DNA of 64,000 nucleotides, taken from positions 440,925,080 to 440,989,079 of the forward strand of contig CM068373.1 of NCBI GenBank assembly GCA_034769895.1, given 5' to 3'. The position numbers and the translations under genes were made by a program. Below, piece after piece: positions 41,938 to 51,720 of the stretch. The notes below the pieces were generated by a model. The model had not been told where the DNA came from. It did not search any database and worked only from the letters and a program-made list of their open reading frames with translations. Position 1 is the stretch's first letter, and each line of letters starts with the position of its first letter. Source of the stretch: Magicicada septendecula (lineage: Eukaryota; Arthropoda; Insecta; Hemiptera; Cicadidae).

Positions 41938-42570
41938 ACACAGTTATCCTATCAGGAAACCCTGTAATAGCATCATCCTAACTCCAGAATTACCTCTTTC
42001 AATTAGAAAAATGGTTCTGAAAGTGGAAGATCATAATTAATGAGTTTAAATCACACCATGACTTTCACTGTACGTGCCTGCCAGTTTTTATAAATAATAT
42101 AGAAATTCATTCATCATGTCTTAAGAACTTTAGGAGCCCATCTTGATAGTAATCTCAATTAGAGGGAACATATAATAAAAAAAAAGATAAAACATAAGTA
42201 GACTGACTTGAGGGTGAAAGAATCATATAAGTTAACTTATAGAAAATTTTAATTCCAATTAGATGACAAAAATCCTTCTATACGAACATAATTAAGCTAA
42301 TCTGTATATAAGCTATATAACTATGAGTGTGTTCTGACAAATCCAGCATTGCGAAAATTCAATGAGCACAAATGAAAATCCTGATGAACCTGATGTCTGA
42401 TGTCATAAACCAAATGCTACATCTAGATTTCTTTATTCCACCTGTCTAAGAGGTTATCCAAAGACAATGTGGGAAATGTCATGCAAGACTACAAACACAT
42501 GCTAATCTCACCCAACCACTTGTGCATCAGAAGGCTAGCCAGTAGACCTGACATAGGATAAAGGAGGTCT
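41938..42570 (+). pseudogene. Jockey-like LINE RT, right fragment
   Basis: It continues from 37461: N-T-V-I-L-S-G-N, L-Q-N-Y-L-F-Q-L-E-K-W-F, W-K-I-I-I-N-E-F-K-S, then in other frames L-R-T-L-G-A-H-L-D-S-N-L (jockey YLGxxLD block) and the C-terminal R-L-S-K-D-N-V. It has many stops and is old. Confidence 0.7.
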
Positions 42571-43391
42571 TCTCATAAAAACTAGTTTCCAATCCAGCAT
42601 AATAGCATGTAAAATTTTTATAGTTTCTAATTGTTGTTATAAATAAATAGAAAATAATATGGTTACAAAAAACAATTACATGCCATTTATTATGCATCAA
42701 CAATTGACGCTGTTCCAGACCATGCCAGTTGGCGCAGTTTGCAGTTTGTTGAAGGTCAAGACATTGAAACAGTTTCTAGCAGATTCCAGATCCTGTAATA
42801 CGCAATTTGCTTGACACATCATCCGGAAAGTGACAGATTATTATGAAATCTGTGTGGGGAGTAAATATAAGCATTCAGTGGCAATCAGTTAGTTAGTTTC
42901 ACCTGGCGAGTGTAGAAGTTATTGTGGTGGTTTAGTGGGAAGTGATCACTGTGTTAATTATTGCAAAACTGTAATAAGGTGACATTTATTGTATTTTTTA
43001 GACAAATTTAACTTAAATTATTGTATACGGGTCCTTCTTGATTTTTGATATTTGTTGCTAATTAAAGTTTTTAATTAGTGACTTCATTAGTGTCAGTTAT
43101 TCTGTTTCTACTGTACCCACAACGATCTGGTGTGACCACCGTAACAATATAATGTACTAGAAATTCCAACCAGCTTGTGTTCTGTGCATAACTTTGAAGC
43201 AACTAGGTGGCAGTACAAATATTTTGTGCATTAAAAGTAACTCTCCTGAGTACTGTTCAAGCCATCACTTATTTACATACTAAGTAAGCGATTAGTTGAA
43301 TATTCATTGAAGTAACTAAAAATTCAAGGAAGCAATTATTAATTAAACAGTGAGTTGACTTTATACTTTATTTATATCTTGCGTCTTCTCC
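42571..43391. other. No firm feature; LTR-like texture at 42712-43147
   Basis: 42712-43147 begins TGTTCCAG and ends GTAACA, with promoter-like AT content, and might be a solo LTR. It lacks matching flanking duplication and a second copy, so I do not call it. Confidence 0.3.
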
Positions 43392-43402
43392 TTAATTTTT
43401 TC

Positions 43403-43670
43403 TAAATATCACTATAATATTGACGACTCGGAACACTAAGTTTTTTATAAGTAAAAACGTAAAGTTTTACCTTACAGCCTAAACCGGCTTTCACCTATAG
43501 AAGGCTTCATCAGAGCCTCTGATGAAGCCTTCTATAGGTGAAAGCCGGTTTAGGCTGTAAGGTAAAACTTTACGTTTTTACTTATCAAAAACTTAGTGTT
43601 CCGAGTCGTCAATATTATAGTGATATTTAGTTAAGTAACGGACACGTCATGGACAACGAAATCCAAGAAT
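43403..43670. mobile_element. Hammerhead-bearing inverted dimer 3, with 11-bp target duplication
   Basis: The insertion is 268 bp and flanked by TTAATTTTTTC (43392-43402 and 43671-43681). The left arm 43403-43515 mirrors 43517-43630; the right side extends 40 bp further to ...CGAAATCCAAGAA. It is almost identical to the dimer at 32898-33149, so both come from one source. It has no ORF and no poly-A. The asymmetric ends argue against a cut-and-paste MITE and for reverse transcription. Confidence 0.92.
43514..43556 (+). ncRNA. Hammerhead ribozyme motif, right half of inverted dimer 3
   Basis: AGCCU, CUGAUGA, extra A, stem II G-CCU/AGG-U, GAA, stem III AGCCGGUU (self-complementary with one G-U), U, then AGGCU pairing with AGCCU over 5 bp. 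Only this strand has a complete stem I. In the mirror copy the junction base changes disrupt it. Confidence 0.6.
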
Positions 43671-43681
43671 TTAATTTTTTC

Positions 43682-44050
43682 AGTTTGACCATGATTTATA
43701 TAATACACTTTGCTATAATACTTTCTTTTTTAATGTGTATCAAATGTACAGTTACCAATAGCATTGTTATATAAGGTATGGTAATTATGATAGCTTATCT
43801 TGTTTTATCATGGCCTGATAAACTTATTATAAACTTGAGTTTGCTTATCTTTTAATGAATAATATGTTTCTATATTTGGAAAATTTCAAATGGGAGACAA
43901 TAAAAATAAATATAAATATAAAGGTTTTTTATACAAAAATTATAGTCAAGTTTAAGTGTTGTTAATATACTGGCTTGTTACAGGTATTGGCAGATAATCT
44001 TAGTGCTCAAAGTGGATAAAAAGATTTGTAAAATGTTTTGTGATATATAT
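43682..44050. other. No recognisable feature
   Basis: AT-rich spacer between dimer 3 and LTR-II. Confidence 0.5.
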
Positions 44051-45767
44051 TGTGACAGTACAAATAAGTGATGTACTGAGCATTGAATATAAAAATTTAA
44101 ATTTACCTAATAAACTGTAAATAATTAATAATATATTAGAAATAAGCATGTCAGGGATTGCAAGCTTGGCTCAGACAAAAATATGAACAGGTGTTTCGAC
44201 CTGAATCGACGTGCACACACACACAAATGTAACTGAAAGAGTGTACACCAGTATTTTGCTAGTGTGTGTGAACGCAGGTCTATGCAGGCGAGTTTACCAC
44301 CCCAAGATGAATAATTGCACAATTACTGTTTTTCCGTAATTATTCATAAACTATAATTAAGAATTAAAATCCAAAACCACAATAAAATGTAATAAAATTT
44401 ACTAAATACTGTGTACGAAAACCACGCGAAAGTGCCACACCGTACGAGTGTAATAGTGAAATAACTGTGTACAAATCGAAAGGGTTAAGTTGCAATGTCC
44501 AAAATTACAGTGAACATGTGTTGTAAAAATAGTTATAAGATAAGTATAAGAGTATACTTACAGGACTCTGCAATTCGCAGAAAAATAAGAAATAGCGAAT
44601 TTGACAAAGAGTGGGGGAACTGTATCCAGAGATAGCTTCTAACATGTCGATTTCGTACCACTGCAGGTGTCGACCAAGACATGGGTATAAATAGGACACG
44701 CAAGCTACAGTGGTTCTCTTTCTTAAATCATCCACGGTGCAGCGGGAGCTTATGCCCGTCCGCACGGCTATTTATTTTTTTTGTAAAAAGTTTAAATTTT
44801 CCAGTTACTATGTAACTAAGTTGTAGATACAATCATTTTTAAATAATAACAGCAGTACATAAGAAGAATTACATAAGAAGATCCATTGACGTCAGAAACA
44901 GCACGAGGAGAGTTCCAGAGAGTGATTCGACGCTGGACAAGAGGAGAGTTCCAGAGAGTGATACGACGCTGGACAAGAGGAGAGTTCCAGAGAGTGATAC
45001 GATGCTGGACAAGAGGAGAGTTGAGACAGCCAACGCTGGACAAGAGGAGAAGAGAGACAGCCGACGCTGGAGTGCGAGACGAGGACGAATACCGATGGAT
45101 CAAAATGATCGAGTATGATTGACGACAATAAGATGATAAACAACTTATTTATATCTTAATCGTACAATGAACTCAAAGACTATTAAAGACATTTCTATTT
45201 TATTTAAAAGTAAGAGCCAATGTTTCTTGTAAAGTAGAATTAAAATCATAGATGTTTTAGAAATATGATTAACATAACAAGAGCTCAAATTAATATGAAA
45301 TAAAATGAATACAAAGCATTTAAATGAAAACAATTAGTATTTGAGAAAAAACAGTACTGAGAAACAAAAGATAAATTCAATAACTATTAATATTTTGAGT
45401 ACATTACAATATATAAAAAGAGATTTAAATATTGATATTTTGAAACACATTAATTGACTGAGTAGTCTGAAAATGAGATTTTTCTTTAATACAATAATTA
45501 GTAGAATAGAATATTTAGTCAGTAAGGATGTATATAGCATAAGCCTTACGGCATAATAACAAATAATAACGAATGTTTTAAATCGAAGTCAGTGCCATGT
45601 GCACAATTTTTAATAATATCAAATAAATTTGAATTACCGTTACAAGTTACATAGAGTTCTTATTGCAGATACACCTGAAACCCAATTTAAATGTTATATT
45701 GTTACATAATTTGTCAATCTTGAACGTGAGACCAGTCACGCCTATTTTATGTATTTGTTACGTTACA
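44051..45767 (+). repeat. LTR-II 5' LTR (about 1.7 kb)
   Basis: The ends are matched by 48968-49162. It contains a 36-bp tandem array (44905-45070). The open frames at 44886-45122 and neighbours arise from that array and are not genes. Confidence 0.85.
44905..45070 (+). repeat. 36-bp tandem repeat in LTR-II 5' LTR
   Basis: There are three complete units (44905-44940, 44941-44976, 44977-45012; core AGTTCCAGAGAGTGATACGA) and two shortened units to 45070, all sharing GCTGGACAA GAGGAGA. It could be a transcriptional enhancer array in the U3 part of the LTR. Confidence 0.9.
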
Positions 45768-46000
45768 TAAATTTGGTGCCCAACGTGGGGCTATACAAAT
45801 TAAAGTACATATAAAAATTAACACACATAAATACGTTGCATAAATTTGGCGCTCCAAGATCGTGGGGCTCCGCAAAAACAAATAAATTTTTATTTGCAAC
45901 GTTAAATATGTTGCATAAATTTGTCGCCCTGGACGTGGGGCACGACATGCCTAAATTTATGTACAAAAATTTGTTACATAAATTGTAGCCCATGAACGTA
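45757..46000 (+). repeat. Array of LTR-end/primer-binding-site units after LTR-II
   Basis: There are four units with period about 66-73 bp. Each reads (G)TT(A/G)CATAAAT followed by a TGGCGCCC-like and a CGTGGGGC-like half: 45762, 45834, 45907 and 45973. The first is the true LTR/PBS junction (TGGTGCCCAACGTGGGGC). The others lie in the leader and are progressively more degenerate. Confidence 0.75.
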
Positions 46001-46330
46001 TGGCCCGATCCCCATCATTTAACTATTAAAATTTTTTATGTAGCTAAATGGTTGCTCTAAAATATAAAGAGTGTGTTAAATAAAAAATGTATAATATGTA
46101 ATTATTATTTATATTAAACAGTAACTGAATGTAATGTTAATTGTTGTGTAATCACACAGCTGGCGCCCACGAATAATATTATTTGTCTATGTAACAGGTG
46201 TAACTGTAATGAGTATTAATAATAACTATTAATAAAAATACAGAAATAAATAAATAAGTAGGGAACGGTTATCAATAATAATTGTTAAATAATAACTACG
46301 AAATAAATATTTTAATAATAATATTTCGAC

Positions 46331-47281
46331 ATGGCAATATCAGGAAGTATTAGTATGGAGGCAATCATTAAAGTGATGGGAAACCTTATGGACGAATATG
46401 GAATAAGACAAAATGTATGTGGTAGATTAGATAGACAAATAGAAGAATTTAAAACTGATAAGTCACTATTAGGTGAAAAGGTAAAAGAATATAATACAAT
46501 ACTAAGAGAAGTAGCAAAAGAGAAAATTACAAATACGCACATAGTGTCAGTAGAAGGTGAACAAACCATAGTAGTTAAAAATACGTGTGTAATTACTAAC
46601 GATAATTATAAAGTAATTAACATTAAGGAGGAGAAGCAAATAAAGGTTAATAAAACATACCTTATTAATGGCAATATCCCTATTGTGAGACACACACACA
46701 CTAGTAAGTCACATAAGATGACACACTTAAGACACCACACTTACGGAGATAAATATCATTGTAGGCCTAACAAGAAACGTAGTAATTTAGCTAGACGAAA
46801 CACTATGCAAAATTGTGGTAAGTATGATGTTAGATATACGCACGATAATTATAGTAGCGATAATTATAACTGCAAGTATGAGAACTACGGTGAGTATTAT
46901 CATAAACGACGTATGAAAAAACAGTCGACAGCTGTTTATATGGGCCTCAAGCAGACTGAACATACGCAATGCATTAGTGACGAGAGAATTATGGAGCGTG
47001 CGGAGAGAAGAGAGAGAGGTTATTTGTTGCAGCTAAGAAACAAAATATTACCGTATGAACAGGTGACTGCTACGATAAAAACAAACGTCGCAGTAATACA
47101 ATGGAATGCGGACGTTGTTTACACGAGGGTGAGAACAATGGTAAGCATGGCGACTATGTTACAAAGGAACAATATACGTCCGGTAGACGACGGACAATGT
47201 AATTGTTATAATGTGGGGTGTAAGAGCGAACTACACACTGAAATCAGAACTCAATACCTGAAAATAAATAATTATTTTTAA
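46331..47281 (+). CDS. LTR-II gag-position ORF, unrecognised
   Basis: The frame has 316 codons and starts at an ATG about 560 bp after the LTR. Residues 1-90 are helical and charged (coiled-coil-like, G-R-L-D-R-Q-I-E-E-F-K). The middle is rich in His, Tyr, Asn and Arg (R-H-T-H-T-S-K-S-H-K). The C-terminus has Q-C-N-C-Y-N-V-G-C, not a CCHC knuckle. Its place and basic middle suit gag, but I recognise no capsid domain. It is intact while pol is gone, which is unusual for a dead element. It could also be a fusion of gag start with another leader ORF. Confidence 0.5.
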   Translation: MAISGSISMEAIIKVMGNLMDEYGIRQNVCGRLDRQIEEFKTDKSLLGEKVKEYNTILREVAKEKITNTHIVSVEGEQTIVVKNTCVITNDNYKVINIKEEKQIKVNKTYLINGNIPIVRHTHTSKSHKMTHLRHHTYGDKYHCRPNKKRSNLARRNTMQNCGKYDVRYTHDNYSSDNYNCKYENYGEYYHKRRMKKQSTAVYMGLKQTEHTQCISDERIMERAERRERGYLLQLRNKILPYEQVTATIKTNVAVIQWNADVVYTRVRTMVSMATMLQRNNIRPVDDGQCNCYNVGCKSELHTEIRTQYLKINNYF

Positions 47282-47869
47282 ATGAAAAATAAAATAATGT
47301 AACTATTAATTATTAATAATAAGAAATAATATGTGTAATAATATAAGAAAATATAATTAAGAAATGTATTATTGATGGTAAGGAATGCTATTGTAGAGAA
47401 ATATTTAAGAAAGTAATGGTAAAAGATGTTATTGTTGTTATTAATATGAAGGAAGGGTTAGGAATGGAAATAATTGCCATAATTGTTAGAACAGCTGATC
47501 AAGCGAACACTTAATGGAGATACAAGGACACAGAAGAAAGCAAGAATGAAAAGTCATAAGGGCAGAGACTACTTAGGATTAAGGACTTCGAGAAAAATAT
47601 CGTTGTTTTCCAATACAGTTCCTCTGTAACCGATCATGCGACACACTACAATGCTAAAAGAGTATTCTGTTACGGAAGTGTATTTCAGGAAAGTAATAGC
47701 GATCAGAAAGGTAATGTTAAAGAAATGTAATAAAAGGTAATGAATGTTAATGTATTGTATAAAATAATGTCATGTTAAGAAAAGAGTTAAGGAAGATTAG
47801 AAGCGAAGGTAAGAATGTATGAGTAAGATAATGTAAAATTAAGGACCGAATTTACACACATATGTAGGA
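47282..47869 (+). other. Deleted pol region of LTR-II
   Basis: About 590 bp of AT-rich sequence where protease, RT and RNase H should be. Nothing is recognisable except purine-rich stretches. Confidence 0.5.
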
Positions 47870-48716
47870 ATGCAGAGTATACGGAAGGAAAACAAAGGAG
47901 AGCTAATTGCAGTGGATTTTCTGGGACCACTACCACGATCAAGTCGAGGTGTGAAGCACATATTGGTATGTATCGATGTGTTTTCCAAGGCAGTCCGACT
48001 GTACCCAATTATGCGACCCACAACCAAAGTTGTTCTAAAGATACTACTGCAGAAATATATTCCGTTATATGGAAAAATGAAGAAGATACTCAGTGATCAA
48101 GGTGTACAATTCCAAAGTGAAAAATGGGAGAGGACGTTAAAGGAAAATGGAATACAACCTGTACTCACATCCATAAGACATCCTCAAGGAAACCTTGCTG
48201 AGAGAGTTAACAAAGAATTAGGTAAATATTTACGAATATATTGCCATGATCAACAATAAATGGGCAGAATATTTACCATTTCTTGAAAAAGCCATTAACG
48301 AAAATTATAGTGAAGCAACAGGATACACTCCAATGGAATTAGAAGAAGATAAGAAGCCAAACAGATTTTGGACTAAGTATATAAACAAACCTAATAATCA
48401 GAATGTACCTGTACCAATAAGTGTGAAAATTGAATACGCAAAGCAACGAATAAGAGAAAGAGGTAACAAGAGAGTAGAGAGATTTAATCTAACTCACAAG
48501 CTACAACAATTCAACGTGGGAGAAAGTATACTACTCAAAGCTAATCCAGTGGGAAAACGGAGTGATAATACGGCGAAGAAATTCTTCAGACTTTATAATG
48601 GACCGTATACGTTAAGACAGCGAGTAGGACAACACACTTTCATCGTATATGATGAGATACAGAAGAAAGAAATTGGTAAATTCCACGCAACGTCATTTAG
48701 GAAGTTCTACACATGA
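47870..48716 (+). pseudogene. LTR-II integrase (Gypsy type), one frameshift
   Basis: The first frame (47870-48259) holds the catalytic core: A-V-D-F-L-G-P-L-P (first Asp), I-L-S-D-Q-G-V-Q-F (second Asp) and H-P-Q-G-N-L-A-E-R-V-N-K-E-L-G, with the Glu. A one-base frame change near 48245 leads to the second frame (48246-48716): W-A-E-Y-L-P-F-L-E, T-G-Y-T-P-M-E-L, then R-L-Y-N-G-P-Y-T-L, the GPY/F module of Gypsy integrases. The N-terminal HHCC zinc finger is missing through deletion. It would insert cDNA into the genome. Confidence 0.9.
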
Positions 48717-48967
48717 AAACAACGAGGTCAATGAAACCAGTCAAATCAGCTGTTTGTTGAAGCCACCCTACTACAAGGTCACGAGCAGTGAGCGTGTGAA
48801 GAGGGGACATTTGTATACACTCCAATTAAGGGTGAAATGACGAATATTATTCTTTATTATTTGTTACATTTTTTTTGCAAATATAATAATAATAAATAAA
48901 AAAATTAAAAAAAATTATAATAAATAAATTTATTAAATTTTTTTTTTGTTACCAAGCAGAGGGATAA

Positions 48968-49162
48968 TGCGACAGTACAAATAAGTGATGTACTGAGCAT
49001 TGGATATAAAAATTTAAATTTACCTAATAAACTGTAAATAATTAATAATATATTAGAAATAAGCATGTCAGGGATTGCAAGCTTAATTTGGCAATGTTAC
49101 ATAATTTGTCAATCTTGAACGTGAGACCAGTCACGCCTATTTTATGTATTTGTTACGTTACA
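48968..49162 (+). repeat. LTR-II 3' LTR, internally deleted
   Basis: 48968-49084 matches 44051-44167 and 49094-49162 matches 45699-45767. About 1.5 kb, including the 36-bp array, is missing between them. Confidence 0.85.
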
Positions 49163-49345
49163 ATATACAACTATTATGTTAACGACTTGGAACACACAGT
49201 TTTCTATAAGTAAAAACAAAAAGTTTTACCTTACAACCTGAACCGGTTTTCACTTTTAAAAGGCTTGTTCAGAGATTGCCGCTGGTAGCGCTGTCCGTCC
49301 TGTTGTGGGCGACGGAATCGAAGTTTGAAAGATCGCTGTTGTGTG

Positions 49346-49357
49346 TGTGGGTGAGAT
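49346..49357 (+). repeat. Target-site duplication of LINE 49358-51708 (left)
   Basis: TGTGGGTGAGAT, identical to 51709-51720. The uninterrupted PLE-C sequence on the other arm (53840-53865, inverse) confirms the empty site. Confidence 0.95.
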
Positions 49358-51708
49358 TTTTAACTCCTAAAGGCAATGCCTTGTCGCTGTAGCCACGTCA
49401 CTCTATCCCTTGCGATATTCTTCATTTCTTTATAGGACCCACTATTCACGACACTCATTGTGCTGCGGAAGTATGCAGTTCTTGGTCTTCCTTTGGGCTT
49501 CTTCCCCACTACTTTGCCCTCAAAGATGTTAGTTAAAAAAGCACTATGTCTGATCACATGCCCTATCAACTTAATCTTCCTCACCTCTATACTCCTAAGC
49601 AGTGTTCTATTCTCATTTATTTCCTCTAAGATCTGTTCATTCGTCTTCCTATCTGTCCAACTAGTTTTTGTCATTCTCCGCCAAATCCACATCCCCATTG
49701 CCTGAAGTCTGTCACTCTCCACCTTCCCTAAGGTCCACGATTCACACCCGTAAGTTAAAACACTCCATACAAATACCTTAACAAACTTTTTCCTTGTTTC
49801 AATACTAATATGGTTGTTTGTTAATAAGTTCCTTTTGCTCTGGAATGCTTGTTTTGCCAGAGCTACTCTCCTCTTAATCTCTGCCAGACACTTATTCCTA
49901 CTTGTAACTATGCTACCCAGGTAACAAAATTCAGTAACGTGCTCCAATATTGTGTTGTTCAACATAATGGTTGATTTAATGTCTTCTCTTTTTTTACTTA
50001 CAACCATTATTTTAGTTTTCTTAACATTTATCCTCAATCTCCAAGCGTGAAGAATTTTGTTAAACGTACCTAACATTCGGGTCATATCCTTTTCTGAGTC
50101 AGCCATCAGTACAATATCATCTGCGAGGCGAATACTGTGTATCTGTTCCCCATTTATTTTAATTCCCCTAGAACTCCTTTTCCACTGAGTTACAACATCT
50201 TCTATAAACAAATTAAACAAGTGCGGTGACAGTGGGCAACCTTGTCTACCCCTCTTCTTATTATTGCTTCCTTTTTACATCCATTTATGTCGATTTCAGT
50301 ACTTTACAACCTATAAATATTGAAGATTACCCTTCTAACTTTCCAGTTAAGTCCTGACTTCCTCATAGTTTGAAACAACAGCTTCCAATCAACATTGTCG
50401 AACGCCTTCTCAAGATCCACAAATACTAAATAGGTTTTCCTATTCACTTCAATTCTCCTCTCCAAGATCTGCCGCAGAGCCAAGATTGCTTCTCTGGTTC
50501 CTCTACCTGCTCTAAATCCAAACTGATCCTCCCCCAAAGTGTGATCAATCTTTCCTTCCAGTCTGTTCTTCACTATGTTCAGCAAAATCTTAGCAGCATG
50601 AGATATTAAGGCTATCGTTCTATAATTAGCACAGTCGTCTACTTTACCTTTCTTTGGTATTGTGATTGTTCTACTTTTAATGAAATCAACTGGCAATACT
50701 CCATCTTCATAGCACCCAGTAATTATTCGAAATAGCTGGTCTTTCGTTCTCTCCCCTACATTTTTCAAAAGCTCTGCTGGTAGACTGTCAGGCCCTGTTG
50801 CTTTTTTCATACTCAGACCTTTAAGGGCATAATCAAATTCCACCCTGCTAATTGGCGGTCCTACCATATCTCTATCTACAGCATTCTCATTTTCTAGACA
50901 CTCTTGCGTGACTACCACAGCTTCCCCGTCATATAGTTCCTCTATATACTCCTTCCAACGCTCGCTGACCTTATCATTTTCAAAAAGTATTTTACCATTT
51001 TTATCCTTAACAACATTACTTCGAGTCTTGTGCTTCAACTGTAACAATTTTATCCTTAAATATGCCTTATCACATTTTCCTCTACTGAAATCATCTTCTA
51101 TTTCAAGACTTAGTTGTTTCATCCAATTTTCTTTTTCAATGCGACACATAAAGGTAATCTGATTTTTTATTCTCTTGTACTCCTGATAATCCCTATTTCT
51201 CAGCTTATTACGCCTCCTTATTAGATCCAACATTTCCTGTGTCATCCACGGTTTCCGTGGTTCTAACTTTCTCTTCCCTAGAACACGCTGTGCTGTTGCA
51301 ATTATTCCATCTCTTACTTCCTCCCAACTTGGCCTTCCTTCCATCAACATGTCTGTCTCCTCTTGCAATTCTTTTACTATTTTGTCATCGGTCAGTTTTT
51401 CTAAGCATCAGTTCTTTTGTTTAGATTTCCTGATTTTCCTAAATTTAATATTGCACTTGACCATATTCCCGTTATGGCCTCCTAGATAACGGGAATCCTA
51501 GATAAGTTATGGCCCTACTTATTATAGATAACGGGAATACGGTCACTATCTATATCCATACCAGGATATGAATGACTAGATTTGACTTGGTTCTTATAGC
51601 TTTGTCTGACTAGAATATAATCGATCTGATGCCTCCTAACATCCCCCAGTGCTTTCCAAGTGTATCGTCGTCTTTTGGGGACTTCAAAACATGTGTTTGT
51701 GACGATCA
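49358..51708 (-). mobile_element. APE-type LINE, 5'-truncated, inserted in PLE-C
   Basis: The insertion is 2,351 bp on the minus strand with the 12-bp duplication TGTGGGTGAGAT. It ends with the RT stop codon followed only by A residues, so there is almost no 3' untranslated region, a feature reported for RTE-like LINEs. It starts in the endonuclease C-terminal part. It is a different family from LINE copies 1 and 2. Confidence 0.93.
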
Positions 51709-51709
51709 T
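49360..51709 (-). pseudogene. LINE endonuclease end and reverse transcriptase
   Basis: 51515-51709 is the endonuclease C-terminus with RRRYTWKALGD, R-R-H-Q-I-D-Y-I-L-V and D-S-D-R (usually DSDH, so the catalytic His is Arg). A duplicated ~40-bp stretch with AGATAACGGGAAT near 51480-51535 disrupts the frame. 50304-51368 is the RT first half: KKATGPDSLPAELLK, N-Y-R-T-I-A-L-I-S-H, QFGFRAGRGTREAI and VFVDLEKAFDNVDW (first Asp). Frame changes over 50215-50303 follow. 49360-50220 has IRLADDIVLMA (catalytic DD intact), Y-L-G-S-I-V-T-S and LTYGCESW, and ends in R-D-R-V-T-W-L-Q-R-Q. Confidence 0.9.
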
Positions 51710-51720
51710 GTGGGTGAGAT
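51709..51720 (+). repeat. Target-site duplication of LINE (right)
   Basis: TGTGGGTGAGAT. Confidence 0.95.

Larger units (their letters stand above)
44051..49162 (+). mobile_element. Gypsy-like LTR retrotransposon LTR-II, pol largely deleted
   Basis: The 5' LTR is 44051-45767 and the 3' LTR 48968-49162; the latter keeps only the first ~117 and last ~75 bases of the LTR. Both start TG(T/C)GACAGTAC and end CGTTACA. ATAT flanks both sides (44047-44050 and 49163-49166). A primer-site motif TGGTGCCC follows the 5' LTR and a purine tract (AGCAGAGGGA) precedes the 3' LTR. Inside are a gag-position ORF and an integrase. Protease, RT and RNase H are missing, so it cannot move by itself. Confidence 0.9.

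Noticed and set aside
42712-43147. Possible solo LTR (TG...CA)
   Set aside because: No flanking duplication and no second copy in the window.
44816-45143. Three overlapping frames with repeated peptide units (S-P-L-V-Q-R-R-I-T-L)
   Set aside because: All arise from the 36-bp tandem repeat inside the LTR-II 5' LTR and occur in several frames on both strands.
49460-51424. Plus-strand frames opposite the LINE RT
   Set aside because: Antisense shadows of the minus-strand LINE.
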